Notes: generated by a model from the letters alone, not told the origin. Counted from the first letter of the stretch, positions 8,468-17,040 are shown. The stretch is 64,000 nt of DNA from Microbacterium phyllosphaerae (GCF_017876435.1 NZ_JAGIOA010000001.1:2914001-2978000); one strand, 5' to 3'. Numbers and translations: made by a program.

Positions 8468-9489
8468 CGCCCGGCCATCCGTGCGTTCTGATTCGTCCTG
8501 ATCGACGCGAGCGTGGACTCGGCCCCGCAGTTCTCGTTTCGCCCACCGGGGACGAGACCGTCGTAGCCACCGCCCCGGACCTCATCGAACATCGGGATGC
8601 CGTTGTCGTTGTCGCCCTCGAACCAGGCCCAGGCCCTCAGCACTTCACCCGCCCATCGACGGTCGCCGGTGACCTCCAGCGCGTGCGCGCACGCGTCAGC
8701 GATCGCGGCCGGCTCGATCGGCTGCTGATCCCACTGCGGCCCTGCCTCTCCCGTGCCCCGCCCCGAAGAACCCGTCACCGACAGGTGCCCCCGCGGATCC
8801 GTCTCGACGCTGAGCAGGCCCTCGAGCATCCTGAGTCCATCCGCTGCGTTGGCACGCCATCCGAGCACGTCACCGCCCACGATCAACGCGTCGCACAGAG
8901 CGGCGTTGGCGTAGCGCAGCCTGGGTTCCGGCCAGCCGCGACCTTCATCGTCGACACGGGGAATACGCGAGAGGCATTGGATGAGGAGCATCCGCGCCGG
9001 TGTCGCGTCCGGTCGGGCCTTCAGCACGTCGGCGGCTCCGATCGCCGCAAAGGCGCTGGCGCGGACATCGATCGAGGACCGTGTGGCGGCTCGTAGAAAT
9101 GCGCGAAGCGCCCTGGCGCGATGTCCGGCGTCGTGCGAATACCTCACCGCAGCGCCGAGACCGGCGATCGCTCGACCCCACCAGTCGTCGGTCGTCGGCT
9201 CGTCGGTCCACACGCCTGCCGCCGACATCCTGTTGTGCACCGCTCCACGCACTGACACCGCGCGCTCGAGGAAGCCCAGGTACACGGATTCGAGCCCTTC
9301 GAGCTCCGCCGAGCGCTGCGACTCGCGCACGACGACGGTGAGCGCTCGGGCGACGTCATCGGTGCAGTAGCCGAGCTCCGCCCGCGGCGTGTGGAACTCC
9401 GCATGCTCGTGCAGACCGAAGGGCGTCGTCATCGCGACGAGATGCGCGAACGTCATCGGCGCGATGACCGCAGCCTGCACGTCCTTCAT
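8455..9489 (-). CDS. Toroid-fold protein of a GT4/GH130 operon
   Basis: This 344-residue cytosolic protein is rich in helices, with repeated tryptophan/acidic segments such as TDDWWGRAIAGLGAAV and WAWFEGDNDNGIP, and a final GGRNENCGAESTLA motif. The pattern suggests an (alpha/alpha)6 barrel like those found as partners or C-terminal modules of glycosyltransferases. I recognise the type but not a biochemical function. The ATG at 9489 is chosen because it overlaps the glycosyltransferase stop as ATGA; longer readings would start inside that gene. Sitting between a GT4 enzyme and a GH130 enzyme, it probably handles the same oligosaccharide, for example as a glycan-binding or hydrolytic module. 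That role is inference. Confidence 0.75.
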   Translation of the reverse strand: MKDVQAAVIAPMTFAHLVAMTTPFGLHEHAEFHTPRAELGYCTDDVARALTVVVRESQRSAELEGLESVYLGFLERAVSVRGAVHNRMSAAGVWTDEPTTDDWWGRAIAGLGAAVRYSHDAGHRARALRAFLRAATRSSIDVRASAFAAIGAADVLKARPDATPARMLLIQCLSRIPRVDDEGRGWPEPRLRYANAALCDALIVGGDVLGWRANAADGLRMLEGLLSVETDPRGHLSVTGSSGRGTGEAGPQWDQQPIEPAAIADACAHALEVTGDRRWAGEVLRAWAWFEGDNDNGIPMFDEVRGGGYDGLVPGGRNENCGAESTLASIRTNQNARMAGRWIS

Positions 9490-10625
9490 CGTCTGCTGCC
9501 GGCCATCGACAGCTCGGCGGCGAGAGCTCGATACCGGTCGGCGATGCTGTTCCACCCGGTGACGGATGTCAGATCGCGAGATCTCGCGGCGGCGTCCATG
9601 GCGAGGCGAGGGTCTTCGAGGAGGCCGCGGACGGCAGACGCGATCGCGTCCGGATCCTGGTGAGCGACGAGCGCTCCGCCTCCCCCGGCGAGCATCTCGA
9701 TCGCATGGGGGAACCGCGTGGCGACCACCAGCTTGCCCGCGGCCATCGCCTCGACCAGGACGCCGGACGTGGCCTGGTCGTGGGAATCGTAGGGAAGCAC
9801 GACGATGTCTGCCGCCGCGACCTGCTCGGCGAGCTCATCCATCTCGAGATAGCGCGGGTCGATCTCGACGGCACCGCCGACACCGAGCTCGTCTGCGAGA
9901 GCCCACAGCGAGCGCCGATAGCGTTCGCCGTCCTCCCGCACGACCTTGGGATGCGTCTGCCCGAGCACCCGATACACCGGCTGTGGAGTCAGCTCCTTCA
10001 TCGTCGCGAGCGCCCTGATCACCCATTCGATGCCTTTGCCCGGCCCGAGCAGACCCCAGGTGAGGAGCACCGGTCGGCTGGAATGGGCCGAGGACACGGG
10101 CACCCTCCACTCATCGACGCCGTGGGGGATCATGCGCAGTCGCTCATCTGGCACGCCGTACTCGTGCGAGAGGAGGGATGCGGCCGTCGAGGTCATCGCC
10201 ACGATGACGTCGGAGTTCTCGATGATGCGTGCCGTCACGCTCCGCTGGTGAGCGGTCGGTGACGGGAGCACGGTGTGCATGACCACGATGCGGGGCGTCC
10301 GCAGCCGCTCGAGCAGATCGACGATCTCCTCACCGTCCGGACCGCCGTAGATCCCGTACTCGTGTTGGATCACCACGACGTCGCAGGCATCGAGGGCTGC
10401 GAGAGCGGCTTCGCGATCCGCGGCCGAACCGGGTTTCAGCATCTCGGGCACGACCCGCAGTCGCGCAGTCGTGGCCGACGGGCCGGCGGGCACCCCGTCG
10501 TCCACCCGCACCACCAGGCACTCGTCCACGCCATTCGACGCGACGGCCGTCGCGAGTGCGGCGGTGAACGTCGCAAGGCCGCAGCGCGTCGGCGGGTAGG
10601 TACTCAGAAAACCGAAAAGCGTCAT
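9486..10625 (-). CDS. Glycosyltransferase family 4 enzyme
   Basis: This is a GT-B fold glycosyltransferase of 379 residues. The N-terminal half begins directly with the first Rossmann strand (LFGFLSTYPPTRCGLATF) and includes an IQHEYGIYGG motif. The C-terminal half has the donor-site features WGLLGPGKGIEWVIRAL, PYDSHDQATSGVLVEAMAAG (the family EX7E-like region) and VVATRFPHAIEML. An in-frame ATG five codons upstream (10640) is possible, but 10625 places the start at the usual distance from the first strand. It is the first gene of the operon with the toroid and GH130 genes. A retaining mannosyl- or glucosyltransferase acting from a nucleotide sugar is likely; the sugar is not determinable. 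Confidence 0.88.
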   Translation of the reverse strand: MTLFGFLSTYPPTRCGLATFTAALATAVASNGVDECLVVRVDDGVPAGPSATTARLRVVPEMLKPGSAADREAALAALDACDVVVIQHEYGIYGGPDGEEIVDLLERLRTPRIVVMHTVLPSPTAHQRSVTARIIENSDVIVAMTSTAASLLSHEYGVPDERLRMIPHGVDEWRVPVSSAHSSRPVLLTWGLLGPGKGIEWVIRALATMKELTPQPVYRVLGQTHPKVVREDGERYRRSLWALADELGVGGAVEIDPRYLEMDELAEQVAAADIVVLPYDSHDQATSGVLVEAMAAGKLVVATRFPHAIEMLAGGGGALVAHQDPDAIASAVRGLLEDPRLAMDAAARSRDLTSVTGWNSIADRYRALAAELSMAGSRR

Positions 10626-10879
10626 TGGTGCGCATCCCATCCGCGGTGGATCGGGTACTGACCCGGTCCTACGACGAGACGTCTGCCGATCGGCACCTCC
10701 CGCGGAATCACCCGAGGGGGATCCGGTCATCGACCAACGACCCGCTGTGCAGGCTGCCGACGCTGTTGTCCTCAGAGTACGCCTGTTACCGCGCGTCCGG
10801 GCCGCCCATGGGTTCGCCCGAGGGGTGCGCGGCGGCGAACGGGCGCCGGACGCTCGTCGCGTGCGGCCCGGCTCGGGAG

Positions 10880-11482
10880 TCAGTGAGCGAGCCGCGCACG
10901 CAACGAGTCGAGAAGCAGACCGACCCCGAGCTCGAACGTGCGGTCGGCCCTGGCTGTCCCCCGCTCCGCGCCGTCGAGCACCCGACCGAGCGTGCGCGTG
11001 CCCTCCCCCGGCTCCCACACCTCGTCGGGCGAGGCCAGGTCGAGTCCGAAGCCGATCGCGAATGCGTCGATGATCGCGATCACCGTGAGCACCTCGTCTT
11101 CGGGGAAGCCGCCCTCGACCAGCACCGTCGCGAGGTCGTCGTAAGCCGTGATCACCGCGGGGTGGGTGATGGTCTTGCCGATCAGCAGGGGGACGAGAGC
11201 CGGATGATCGGCGTACATGTGCCGTTGCTTTCGGAGCAGCTCTTCCAGGAACCGATCCCAGGCCTCACCGTGGGGTTCGACCCGATAGTCCTCGACGAGC
11301 TTGCCGCGCATGAGTTCGATGATGCCGTCCATGCCGTCGACGTGGTTGTAGAGCGACGACGGACGCACGCCGAGATGGCGAGCGATGGCATTCACCCCGA
11401 AGGGCTCGCCGGCCCTCGACAGTTCGAGGCCGGCCGCGCCGATGATCTCCGGCGACAGGAGGGGACTCGACGGCCTGGGCAT
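10880..11482 (-). CDS. TetR/AcrR-family repressor
   Basis: This is a 200-residue regulator. The N-terminal helix-turn-helix spans about residues 10-55 (VNAIARHLGVRPSSLYNHVD is the recognition region), followed by a TetR_C-type all-helical ligand domain. The start at 11482 gives the normal TetR N-terminus; upstream in-frame codons run into the operator region. It is divergent from an MFS exporter and a YtcJ amidohydrolase, the classic arrangement for a repressor of an efflux/catabolic unit. Two direct 14-bp repeats lie between the divergent genes, and a good -10 (TATTAT, minus strand, 11549-11554) sits beside them, so autoregulation is likely. The inducer is unknown. Confidence 0.88.
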   Translation of the reverse strand: MPRPSSPLLSPEIIGAAGLELSRAGEPFGVNAIARHLGVRPSSLYNHVDGMDGIIELMRGKLVEDYRVEPHGEAWDRFLEELLRKQRHMYADHPALVPLLIGKTITHPAVITAYDDLATVLVEGGFPEDEVLTVIAIIDAFAIGFGLDLASPDEVWEPGEGTRTLGRVLDGAERGTARADRTFELGVGLLLDSLRARLAH

Positions 11483-11556
11483 CGCATGCTCGCTCTCTGC
11501 TTGCGAGGGTCCGCGAGAAAGGTCTTCCCCACGGCATCCCTCCTGTGCATAATAGT

Positions 11557-11587
11557 GAACACCATTCGTTGACGAACACCATTCGTT
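11557..11587. promoter_or_regulatory. Direct-repeat operator between TetR and MFS genes
   Basis: GAACACCATTCGTT occurs twice (11557-11570 and 11574-11587) with a 17-bp period. The junction contains an inverted pair TTCGT/ACGAA. It covers the divergent intergenic region next to the minus-strand -10 TATTAT (11549-11554). Position and symmetry fit a TetR-family operator bound by two dimers. Binding is inferred. Confidence 0.7.
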
Positions 11588-11665
11588 TATGAAGACGTGC
11601 CCCACCCGACGCACCTCCGGCACCACCTCCGCGCACATCGCCGTGCCCCTCTCCGTGGGAGAACC

Positions 11666-12901
11666 ATGACCGCTCTAGACCTCAGCACCCGAGTCCCTCT
11701 CCGACTGCCCTCCGCCACCGCGACGTTCACGATCGGCATCGCCGGCTATCTCGGAGTCAATCTCTCGCCCTACATGATCACCGCCGCGCAGACCGGTCTG
11801 GGCATCGACGTGCTCGCCGCGAGCTGGCTCGTCACCGCGACCCTGCTGCTCACCGCGGTGACCGGTCTCGCCATCGCGCCGCTGTGCGCCGGCGCTCGCC
11901 GACTCGCTGTGGCCCGGGCGGGACTCGCGGTCGCGACGCTCGGATTCGCCACCGCCGCACTGGTGCCTACGCTCATGCTTCCGGGGTTGCTCCTCGGCGG
12001 TGCGGGCGCGGGCGGCGCCGTCGCGGCATCCGGAGCAGCCCTCGCCGCCTTCCGCAATCCCGACCGCGTCGCCGGGTTCAACGGCCTCGCGAACCGCGGC
12101 GTGATCACGATCGTCCTGGCGGTGATACCCCTCGTCGGTCTGGCGCCGATCGACGTCTTCGGCGCGCTGGCACTGTTCAGCATCGTCGGGCTCATCGTCT
12201 CGGCGTGGCTGCCCGCCGCACCCGTGGTCGACCCTCGGGCCGCCGCAGCAGTCGCCGAGGCGATGCCGATCGAGGTGCCGCCGACCGGAACGGTCCGACT
12301 CGCCCCCGCGCGGTCGCGCACGGTCACGGTCGCGGGCTTCGGCCTGCTTGTCGTGTTCGCACTGTGGGCCGCTAGTGAGGATTCGCTCTGGGCCATGGCC
12401 GGAGTGATGGGCGCGGAGCAGACCGGCCTGACCCCCGAAGGGCTGGGCATCGCGCTGAGCGGCGCCACTGCCGGCGGCCTGATCGGCTCGCTCCTGCTGA
12501 TGATCGTCGGATCACGCCTGGGACGCGCGGTGCCGCTCGCGGTGCTTCTGGCCACCGGCGGCGTCCTCAAGATCGTCGAAGGCTTCACGACCGACCCCAC
12601 CGGATTCATCGTCGTCTTCATCGCCTGGAACACCGTCTACGCGATCGCGTTCATGTACTTCGTCTCGACCTCGGCGGCGCTCGACGCAGACGGGCGCTGG
12701 TCGGGACCCCTTCTCGCCGTCTACCTGGTGGGCTCGGCACTCACTCCTGTGATCGGCGCTGCACTCGTGAGCGTGCTCGGATTCCAGGGCTTCGCCGTCG
12801 CCCTCGGCATCGCGAGCTTCGTCCTCGCCGTACCCGCGAGCGCGATCGCGCTTCTCTCCACACGCCTCGAGCGTGCCATCACCACCCCGGAGTCCGACTG
12901 A
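11666..12901 (+). CDS. Major facilitator superfamily transporter
   Basis: This 411-residue polytopic membrane protein has about 12 hydrophobic segments. The first starts near residue 15 (ATFTIGIAGYLGVNL). Glycine/alanine-rich helices and a central loop near residues 195-215 separate two six-helix halves, as in MFS drug or metabolite exporters. The ATG at 11666 is preferred because GGGAGA lies about 4 nt upstream; an earlier in-frame start would add a hydrophilic arginine/histidine-rich lead. The stop overlaps the next start as TGATG, so the transporter and the amidohydrolase are translated together under TetR control. The substrate is unknown, but coupling to a hydrolase suggests uptake or release of a small amide or cyclic compound. 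Confidence 0.85.
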   Translation: MTALDLSTRVPLRLPSATATFTIGIAGYLGVNLSPYMITAAQTGLGIDVLAASWLVTATLLLTAVTGLAIAPLCAGARRLAVARAGLAVATLGFATAALVPTLMLPGLLLGGAGAGGAVAASGAALAAFRNPDRVAGFNGLANRGVITIVLAVIPLVGLAPIDVFGALALFSIVGLIVSAWLPAAPVVDPRAAAAVAEAMPIEVPPTGTVRLAPARSRTVTVAGFGLLVVFALWAASEDSLWAMAGVMGAEQTGLTPEGLGIALSGATAGGLIGSLLLMIVGSRLGRAVPLAVLLATGGVLKIVEGFTTDPTGFIVVFIAWNTVYAIAFMYFVSTSAALDADGRWSGPLLAVYLVGSALTPVIGAALVSVLGFQGFAVALGIASFVLAVPASAIALLSTRLERAITTPESD

Positions 12902-14490
12902 TGCCCCGCACCCTGTTCCGCAACGCCCGCTTCTTCACCGCCGATGACGTGGCGTGGACCGATGCCGTGGTCGTCGAGGACGAGTCTTTCCTCTTCGTCG
13001 GCGCCGAGTCAGACGCTCCCGCTGTCGACGAGATCGTGGATCTGGGCGGCCGCACCGTGCTCCCCGGCTTCACCGACGCGCACACCCATCTGCTCATGAT
13101 GGGCGAGGCGCTCGGACAGGTGGGGCTCACCGATGCGGGCTCGCTCGAAGAGATCCAGGAGCGTCTCGCCCACGCACGCGAGACCGCCGAGGGCGAGCTG
13201 CGCGGACGTGGATGGCTGTTCGATGCGGTGCCGGGAGGCACCCCGACGGCAGCGATGATCGACGCCGTCGTCTCCGACGTCCCCGTGTATCTCGACGCGA
13301 ACGACTACCACTCCTGCTGGGTCAACTCGGCCGCGCTGGTCGCGCTTGGAATCACCCCCGAGACTCCGGATCCGATCGGCGGACGCATCGAGAGGGATGC
13401 CGACGGCGAAGCGACCGGAATGCTCTACGAGACCGCGGCGCAGCAGCACGCCTGGGCCCACCGTGACGCCGTGACCACGGACGAGCAGCGGGATGCCGCC
13501 GTCGCGCGGGTCGTCGAGGCCTACCTCGCGTCGGGGGTCACCGGCGCCGTGGACATGGCGTTCGACCGTCTCGCCCTGGACGCGCTCGGACGAGCGGCGG
13601 AACAGGGCGGGATGCCGCTGCGGATCGCCGCACACTGGTTCATTGCGAACACCGGCGATGACGAGGCCAACCTGGCTCAGGTCGCCGAAGCGGCTGAGCT
13701 CGCCGGCACCGACACGAACGGTGTCGACGTGATCGGCATCAAGCTCGTCCTCGACGGCACGATCGACGCGTGCACCGCCGCGATGCGAGCGCCGTACGCC
13801 GACGGCAGGAACGCGGCTCCGATCTGGCCGATCGAGCGCCTGCTTCCGGTGGTCGCCGCCGCGGATGCCGCCGGCCTCCAGGTCGCGCTGCACGCGATCG
13901 GCGACGAGGCGAGCACTCTCGCGCTGGATGCGATCGAGCACGCGATCCTGGTCAACGGCGATCGTCCGCGCCGTCACCGGATCGAACACCTCGAGTATGC
14001 GGCTCCCGGAACGGCCGCGCGCATGGCACGCCTCGGCGTGACGGCATCCATGCAGCCGGTGCATGCGGACCCCGCGATCTTCGCGAACTGGGCCGCCCAG
14101 CTCGGCGACGAGCGCGCAGATCGTGCGTTCGCCTGGCCGGAGTACGAGGAAGCCGGAGCGCTGCTGGCGTTCTCGACCGATGCGCCGACCGCCCCGCACC
14201 AGGCACTCGCGAACATGTATGTCGCCGCGACGCGGGCATCCGCTCTGGATCCCGAGGTGCCGGCGGTGCACCCGCAGTTCGCGCTGCCCCTGGAGCGCGC
14301 GATCGCACATGCCACGAGGGATGCGGCGGCGTCGATCGGCGACGGCTCCTGGCGCGGCCGCATCGCGGTCGGTCAGGCCGCCGACTTCGCGGTGCTCGAC
14401 ACCGATCCGTTCGCGGAGGGCAACGGGTCGCTGCTCACGGCGCGGGTCGTGCGGACGGTGATCGCCGGCCGCACGGTGCACGAGGCCTGA
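12901..14490 (+). CDS. YtcJ-type metal-dependent amidohydrolase
   Basis: This 529-residue amidohydrolase belongs to the Amidohydro_3/YtcJ group. A beta-sandwich part (residues 1-55) leads into the TIM barrel with the first metal motif DAHTHLL near residue 60. Later ligands appear in VALHAIGDE, RHRIEHLEY and FSTDAPTAPHQ, the last carrying the catalytic aspartate. The C-terminus returns to the sandwich (IAVGQAADFAVLD). Family members hydrolyse exocyclic amide or similar C-N bonds, and most have unknown substrates. The protein has no signal peptide and is cytosolic. It is co-translated with the MFS transporter and lies in the TetR-controlled unit. Confidence 0.9.
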   Translation: MPRTLFRNARFFTADDVAWTDAVVVEDESFLFVGAESDAPAVDEIVDLGGRTVLPGFTDAHTHLLMMGEALGQVGLTDAGSLEEIQERLAHARETAEGELRGRGWLFDAVPGGTPTAAMIDAVVSDVPVYLDANDYHSCWVNSAALVALGITPETPDPIGGRIERDADGEATGMLYETAAQQHAWAHRDAVTTDEQRDAAVARVVEAYLASGVTGAVDMAFDRLALDALGRAAEQGGMPLRIAAHWFIANTGDDEANLAQVAEAAELAGTDTNGVDVIGIKLVLDGTIDACTAAMRAPYADGRNAAPIWPIERLLPVVAAADAAGLQVALHAIGDEASTLALDAIEHAILVNGDRPRRHRIEHLEYAAPGTAARMARLGVTASMQPVHADPAIFANWAAQLGDERADRAFAWPEYEEAGALLAFSTDAPTAPHQALANMYVAATRASALDPEVPAVHPQFALPLERAIAHATRDAAASIGDGSWRGRIAVGQAADFAVLDTDPFAEGNGSLLTARVVRTVIAGRTVHEA

Positions 14491-14500
14491 CGACGACGAG

Positions 14501-14533
14501 GAGAAGCCGCGGCCGGTCGGGCTGCGGCTTCTC
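14501..14533. terminator. Bidirectional hairpin between convergent genes
   Basis: GAGAAGCCGC (14501-14510) pairs perfectly with GCGGCTTCTC (14524-14533) around a 13-nt loop. It lies between the amidohydrolase stop (14490) and the stop of the leftward VOC gene (14558). There is no clear U-tract on either side, so it is called from stem strength and convergent position. Confidence 0.6.
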
Positions 14534-14557
14534 CCGTCCGTCCGCGATCGGCTCCGG

Positions 14558-15457
14558 TCAGTTGTCCGGGGTGAGCGCCAGCCGCGTGCCCCACGGATCG
14601 CTCAGCCTCAGCGTGCGCCCGTCGTCCTCGGAATCGATGCCGTGGAACGAGAGGCGGTCGGCGAGTTCCTCGATGTCGGAACGGGTCGGCACGGTCACGC
14701 GCACGTCGCCGAGCCCGAGCGAGGCCGCACGCGGTCCTGCTCCGGCGCTCTGCCAGGTGTTCATGCCGATGTGGTGGTGATATCCGCCCGCGGACACGAA
14801 GAGAGCCGAGTTCCCGAGAGCCGCAGTCACGTCGAATCCGAGGATGTCGGAGTAGAACCGGCGGGCCGTCGGGATGTCGCCGACCTGAAGGTGCACGTGG
14901 CCGATCGTCGCCGTCTGGCCGTCGCCGTCAGCATCCGGCGCGAGCCACTGCCTGAGGAACTGATTCGGATCGAGTGCGAGGGAGTCCATGTGCACCGAGC
15001 CGTCCGGCGCGACCTGCCAGTGCTCGCGCGGACGGTCGTGGTAGAGCTCGAGCCCGTTGCCTTCGGGGTCGGTGAAGTAGAACGCCTCGCTGACGAGGTG
15101 GTCCGCGGAACCCGTGAAGGTCTGCGGGGCGCGCTGGGCCACCGACAGCAGCGCGGCCGCCAGCCGTGACTCATCCTGGAACAGGATCGCCGTGTGGTAG
15201 AGCCCAGCGGCGCGTGGATCCGCCGTCGGGAGGTCCTTCTCCTGGCGAAGACGCATGATCGGTTCGCCGGCACGACCGAGGGTCGCGGTCGCACCGGACT
15301 GGTCGAGGATGTCGAGGGTCACGGCCTCCTGGTAGTAGGCCGTCATCGTGTCGAGGTCGCGGACCAGCAGCTCTACCGCATTCATGCGCGCACCGTCGGG
15401 CGCGGCCCCTGTGGTGGAGACTGCGGGGGCGCGCCAGGCGTCGATCGTCGCTGTCAT
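14558..15457 (-). CDS. VOC-family protein, catechol-2,3-dioxygenase-like (CatE/MhqE type)
   Basis: This 299-residue protein contains two vicinal-oxygen-chelate modules. The first (about residues 20-150) includes LYHTAILF and GLELYHDRP, and the second (about 175-290) includes IGHVHLQVGD and HHHIGMNTW. Histidine/glutamate ligands of the extradiol dioxygenase type are visible (H in YHTA and HVHL, E in LELYHD). Bacillus homologues CatE and MhqA/E/O open or detoxify catechols and quinones. A GGAG ribosome site lies before ATG 15457. It is divergent from a MarR regulator, the same pairing as MhqR or CatR with their dioxygenases. A quinone/catechol detoxification role is inferred from that pairing. 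Confidence 0.8.
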   Translation of the reverse strand: MTATIDAWRAPAVSTTGAAPDGARMNAVELLVRDLDTMTAYYQEAVTLDILDQSGATATLGRAGEPIMRLRQEKDLPTADPRAAGLYHTAILFQDESRLAAALLSVAQRAPQTFTGSADHLVSEAFYFTDPEGNGLELYHDRPREHWQVAPDGSVHMDSLALDPNQFLRQWLAPDADGDGQTATIGHVHLQVGDIPTARRFYSDILGFDVTAALGNSALFVSAGGYHHHIGMNTWQSAGAGPRAASLGLGDVRVTVPTRSDIEELADRLSFHGIDSEDDGRTLRLSDPWGTRLALTPDN

Positions 15458-15497
15458 GATCGGCTCCGTTCTGCCCGGCATCGGGCTGTTGTCACAG

Positions 15498-15525
15498 TTG
15501 ATTGTTGCTACAACTAACGTACGAT
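15498..15525 (+). promoter_or_regulatory. marR promoter with internal operator-like palindrome
   Basis: A -35-like TTGATT (15498-15503) and a -10 TACGAT (15520-15525) are separated by 16 bp. Between them lies TTGTTGCTACAA (15502-15513), an inverted TTGT/ACAA pair that is a plausible MarR-dimer site. The -10 ends 6 nt before the ATG at 15532, predicting a leaderless, autoregulated transcript. Operator function is inferred. Confidence 0.55.
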
Positions 15526-15531
15526 GAGGCC

Positions 15532-16017
15532 ATGGTATTCCAGGTTCCTCGCATGGATGAGCGTGAGTCCGAGGCATGGCTCGGTCTGATCGCCGTGTCG
15601 CAGCTGCTTCCGGCGGCGCTCGACTCGCAGTTGCAGCGGGATGCGCACCTGACGCACTTCGAGTTCATGGTGCTCACAGCTCTGCGCTTCGCACCCGAGA
15701 ACACCCTGCGGATGACCGAGCTCGCCGCGTCGACGAACGCCACGCTCCCCCGGCTCTCCCACGTCTGCAGCCGGCTCGCGACGCGCGGCATCGTCGATCG
15801 CTTCCCCAGCCCCGAAGACGGACGCGCGACGAACGTCCGCCTCACCGCCGAGGGGCGACGAGAGCTGATCCACGCGATGCCCGGTCACATCGACACGGCC
15901 CGACGGCTCGTGATCGATGCACTGACGCCGGCGCAGCTCGAATCACTCGCTGAGATCACGACTGCGATCACCGGGCGCCTCACGGATGGAGAGCATCGTT
16001 CCCCAGTGCCGCGGTGA
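15532..16017 (+). CDS. MarR-family transcriptional regulator
   Basis: This 161-residue winged-helix regulator has a dimerisation helix near the N-terminus (residues 10-35). The DNA-binding region LRMTELAASTNATLPRLSHV is near residue 65, followed by the wing DRFPSPEDGRATNVRLT typical of MarR proteins. The start at 15532 is supported by TACGAT ending 6 nt upstream, indicating leaderless translation; a later in-frame ATG at 15553 is the alternative. It diverges from the VOC dioxygenase-like gene, and a TTGT-N4-ACAA palindrome lies in the shared promoter. By analogy to MhqR/CatR it should repress the neighbour until electrophilic phenols or quinones are sensed. No conserved sensing cysteine is obvious near the N-terminus, so ligand binding rather than thiol oxidation is the likelier signal. 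Confidence 0.88.
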   Translation: MVFQVPRMDERESEAWLGLIAVSQLLPAALDSQLQRDAHLTHFEFMVLTALRFAPENTLRMTELAASTNATLPRLSHVCSRLATRGIVDRFPSPEDGRATNVRLTAEGRRELIHAMPGHIDTARRLVIDALTPAQLESLAEITTAITGRLTDGEHRSPVPR

Positions 16018-16055
16018 TCGTCGAGCATCGGCTGGACGGACGCAGTGTTGCAGGC

Positions 16056-16093
16056 GAAGACCCCACCCGAGCCTGTGGCCGGATGGGGTCCTC
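16056..16093. terminator. Bidirectional hairpin between marR and small acidic gene
   Basis: GACCCCA (16059-16065) pairs with TGGGGTC (16084-16090), extended by CGA/TCG outside and CCG/CGG inside with single mismatches. It sits between convergent genes ending at 16017 and 16116. No long U-run is present. Confidence 0.55.
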
Positions 16094-16115
16094 GTCTCTG
16101 ACGCTCGGGCTCGAG

Positions 16116-16283
16116 TCAGCCGCCGGACGGGTTCTCGAGGGGCTTGCCGTCGTCGTCGGTCGTCTCGTCCTCGAGGAGCTCCTCGGTGCTCTTCGAGTCG
16201 CCCTCATCGGGGGCTCCGCCCGAGGCCGTGTCGGCCTCCTCCTGGGCACTGGTGGATCCGTGCGTGTTCTGCAGATCGCTCAT
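16116..16283 (-). CDS. Small acidic disordered protein, 55 aa
   Basis: This is a 55-residue, strongly acidic polypeptide rich in Glu, Asp, Ser, Thr and Gly with almost no hydrophobic residues, so it is predicted to be disordered. The start ATG at 16283 has a good GAGGAGA ribosome site (minus strand) about 5 nt upstream; earlier in-frame codons lack one. Similar short acidic proteins occur in Microbacteriaceae, but I know of no assigned role. It is flanked by a bidirectional terminator on one side and the ABC transporter genes on the other, about 95 nt away. Confidence 0.65.
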   Translation of the reverse strand: MSDLQNTHGSTSAQEEADTASGGAPDEGDSKSTEELLEDETTDDDGKPLENPSGG

Positions 16284-16377
16284 CGTCATCTCCTCTATCG
16301 GAACGGCGACGTTACGCGCGCGATGTGGATCCACTCAGGGGGTTGACTCGAACGGGGATCCGTCGCGGGCAGCTCCT

Positions 16378-17040
16378 TCATCGGACCGCCTTCATTCGGT
16401 GACGGCCGCGACTGTCGACGATGCTGCGTCGGTTCATGGACGGCGAGGCGCGCTCGGAGTACCCGAAGACATAGAGGATCAGACCGAGAGTGAGAAGTAC
16501 GCACACCGACACCCACGGAGCATCCTGTTCGTCCGCGAGCACGAATCCGGCGGTTTCGCCGACCATGGTACCCCTCATATCGAATGCGGCAGGCAGGAAG
16601 ACGAGCGGCAACGCACAGAGCGCGCCCAGCCGCATATCCGTGAACGTGATCACTCCGAGCGCCACACCGAAAAGGCCCAGGAATGCGCGCAGCGGGGCGA
16701 ACACCCCGACGGTCACCGGCTCACCGCTCATCGCATTGGCGAGCATCGACACTGCGCTCGACGCCGTCGCACCGACGAAGATCAGAAGGCACGCATTCGC
16801 CAGGCGAAGACCGGAGAGGGATCGCACCCCCGCGAACTCGAACTGTTCGGTCCTGCTGCTGAGCCCGAGAGCCAGCGCGCCGACGACGAGGATCTGCAGT
16901 GGGGTCGCCACCGTGAAAGTGACGACACCCGAGTGGTGATGGATCACGAGCGGGCGGCCCAGGAGAAGAAGCGCGGCTTCGATACCGGTTCCCGCGACGA
17001 CCGCAGCGAGAGTATGGCGCGTCCGGAAATAGAACCTCAT
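16378..17040 (-). CDS. ABC-2-like membrane subunit, about 6 TM segments
   Basis: This 220-residue integral membrane protein has roughly six hydrophobic helices, beginning at residue 9 (LAAVVAGTGIEAALLLLG). It ends in a basic cytoplasmic tail. It is the last gene of a three-gene leftward ABC transporter unit; its ATG overlaps the preceding permease stop as ATGA. Size and topology fit an ABC-2-type transmembrane subunit. I cannot match it to a named subfamily. The unit most likely exports or senses a hydrophobic compound or peptide, but no biosynthetic gene lies beside it. Confidence 0.7.
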   Translation of the reverse strand: MRFYFRTRHTLAAVVAGTGIEAALLLLGRPLVIHHHSGVVTFTVATPLQILVVGALALGLSSRTEQFEFAGVRSLSGLRLANACLLIFVGATASSAVSMLANAMSGEPVTVGVFAPLRAFLGLFGVALGVITFTDMRLGALCALPLVFLPAAFDMRGTMVGETAGFVLADEQDAPWVSVCVLLTLGLILYVFGYSERASPSMNRRSIVDSRGRHRMKAVR

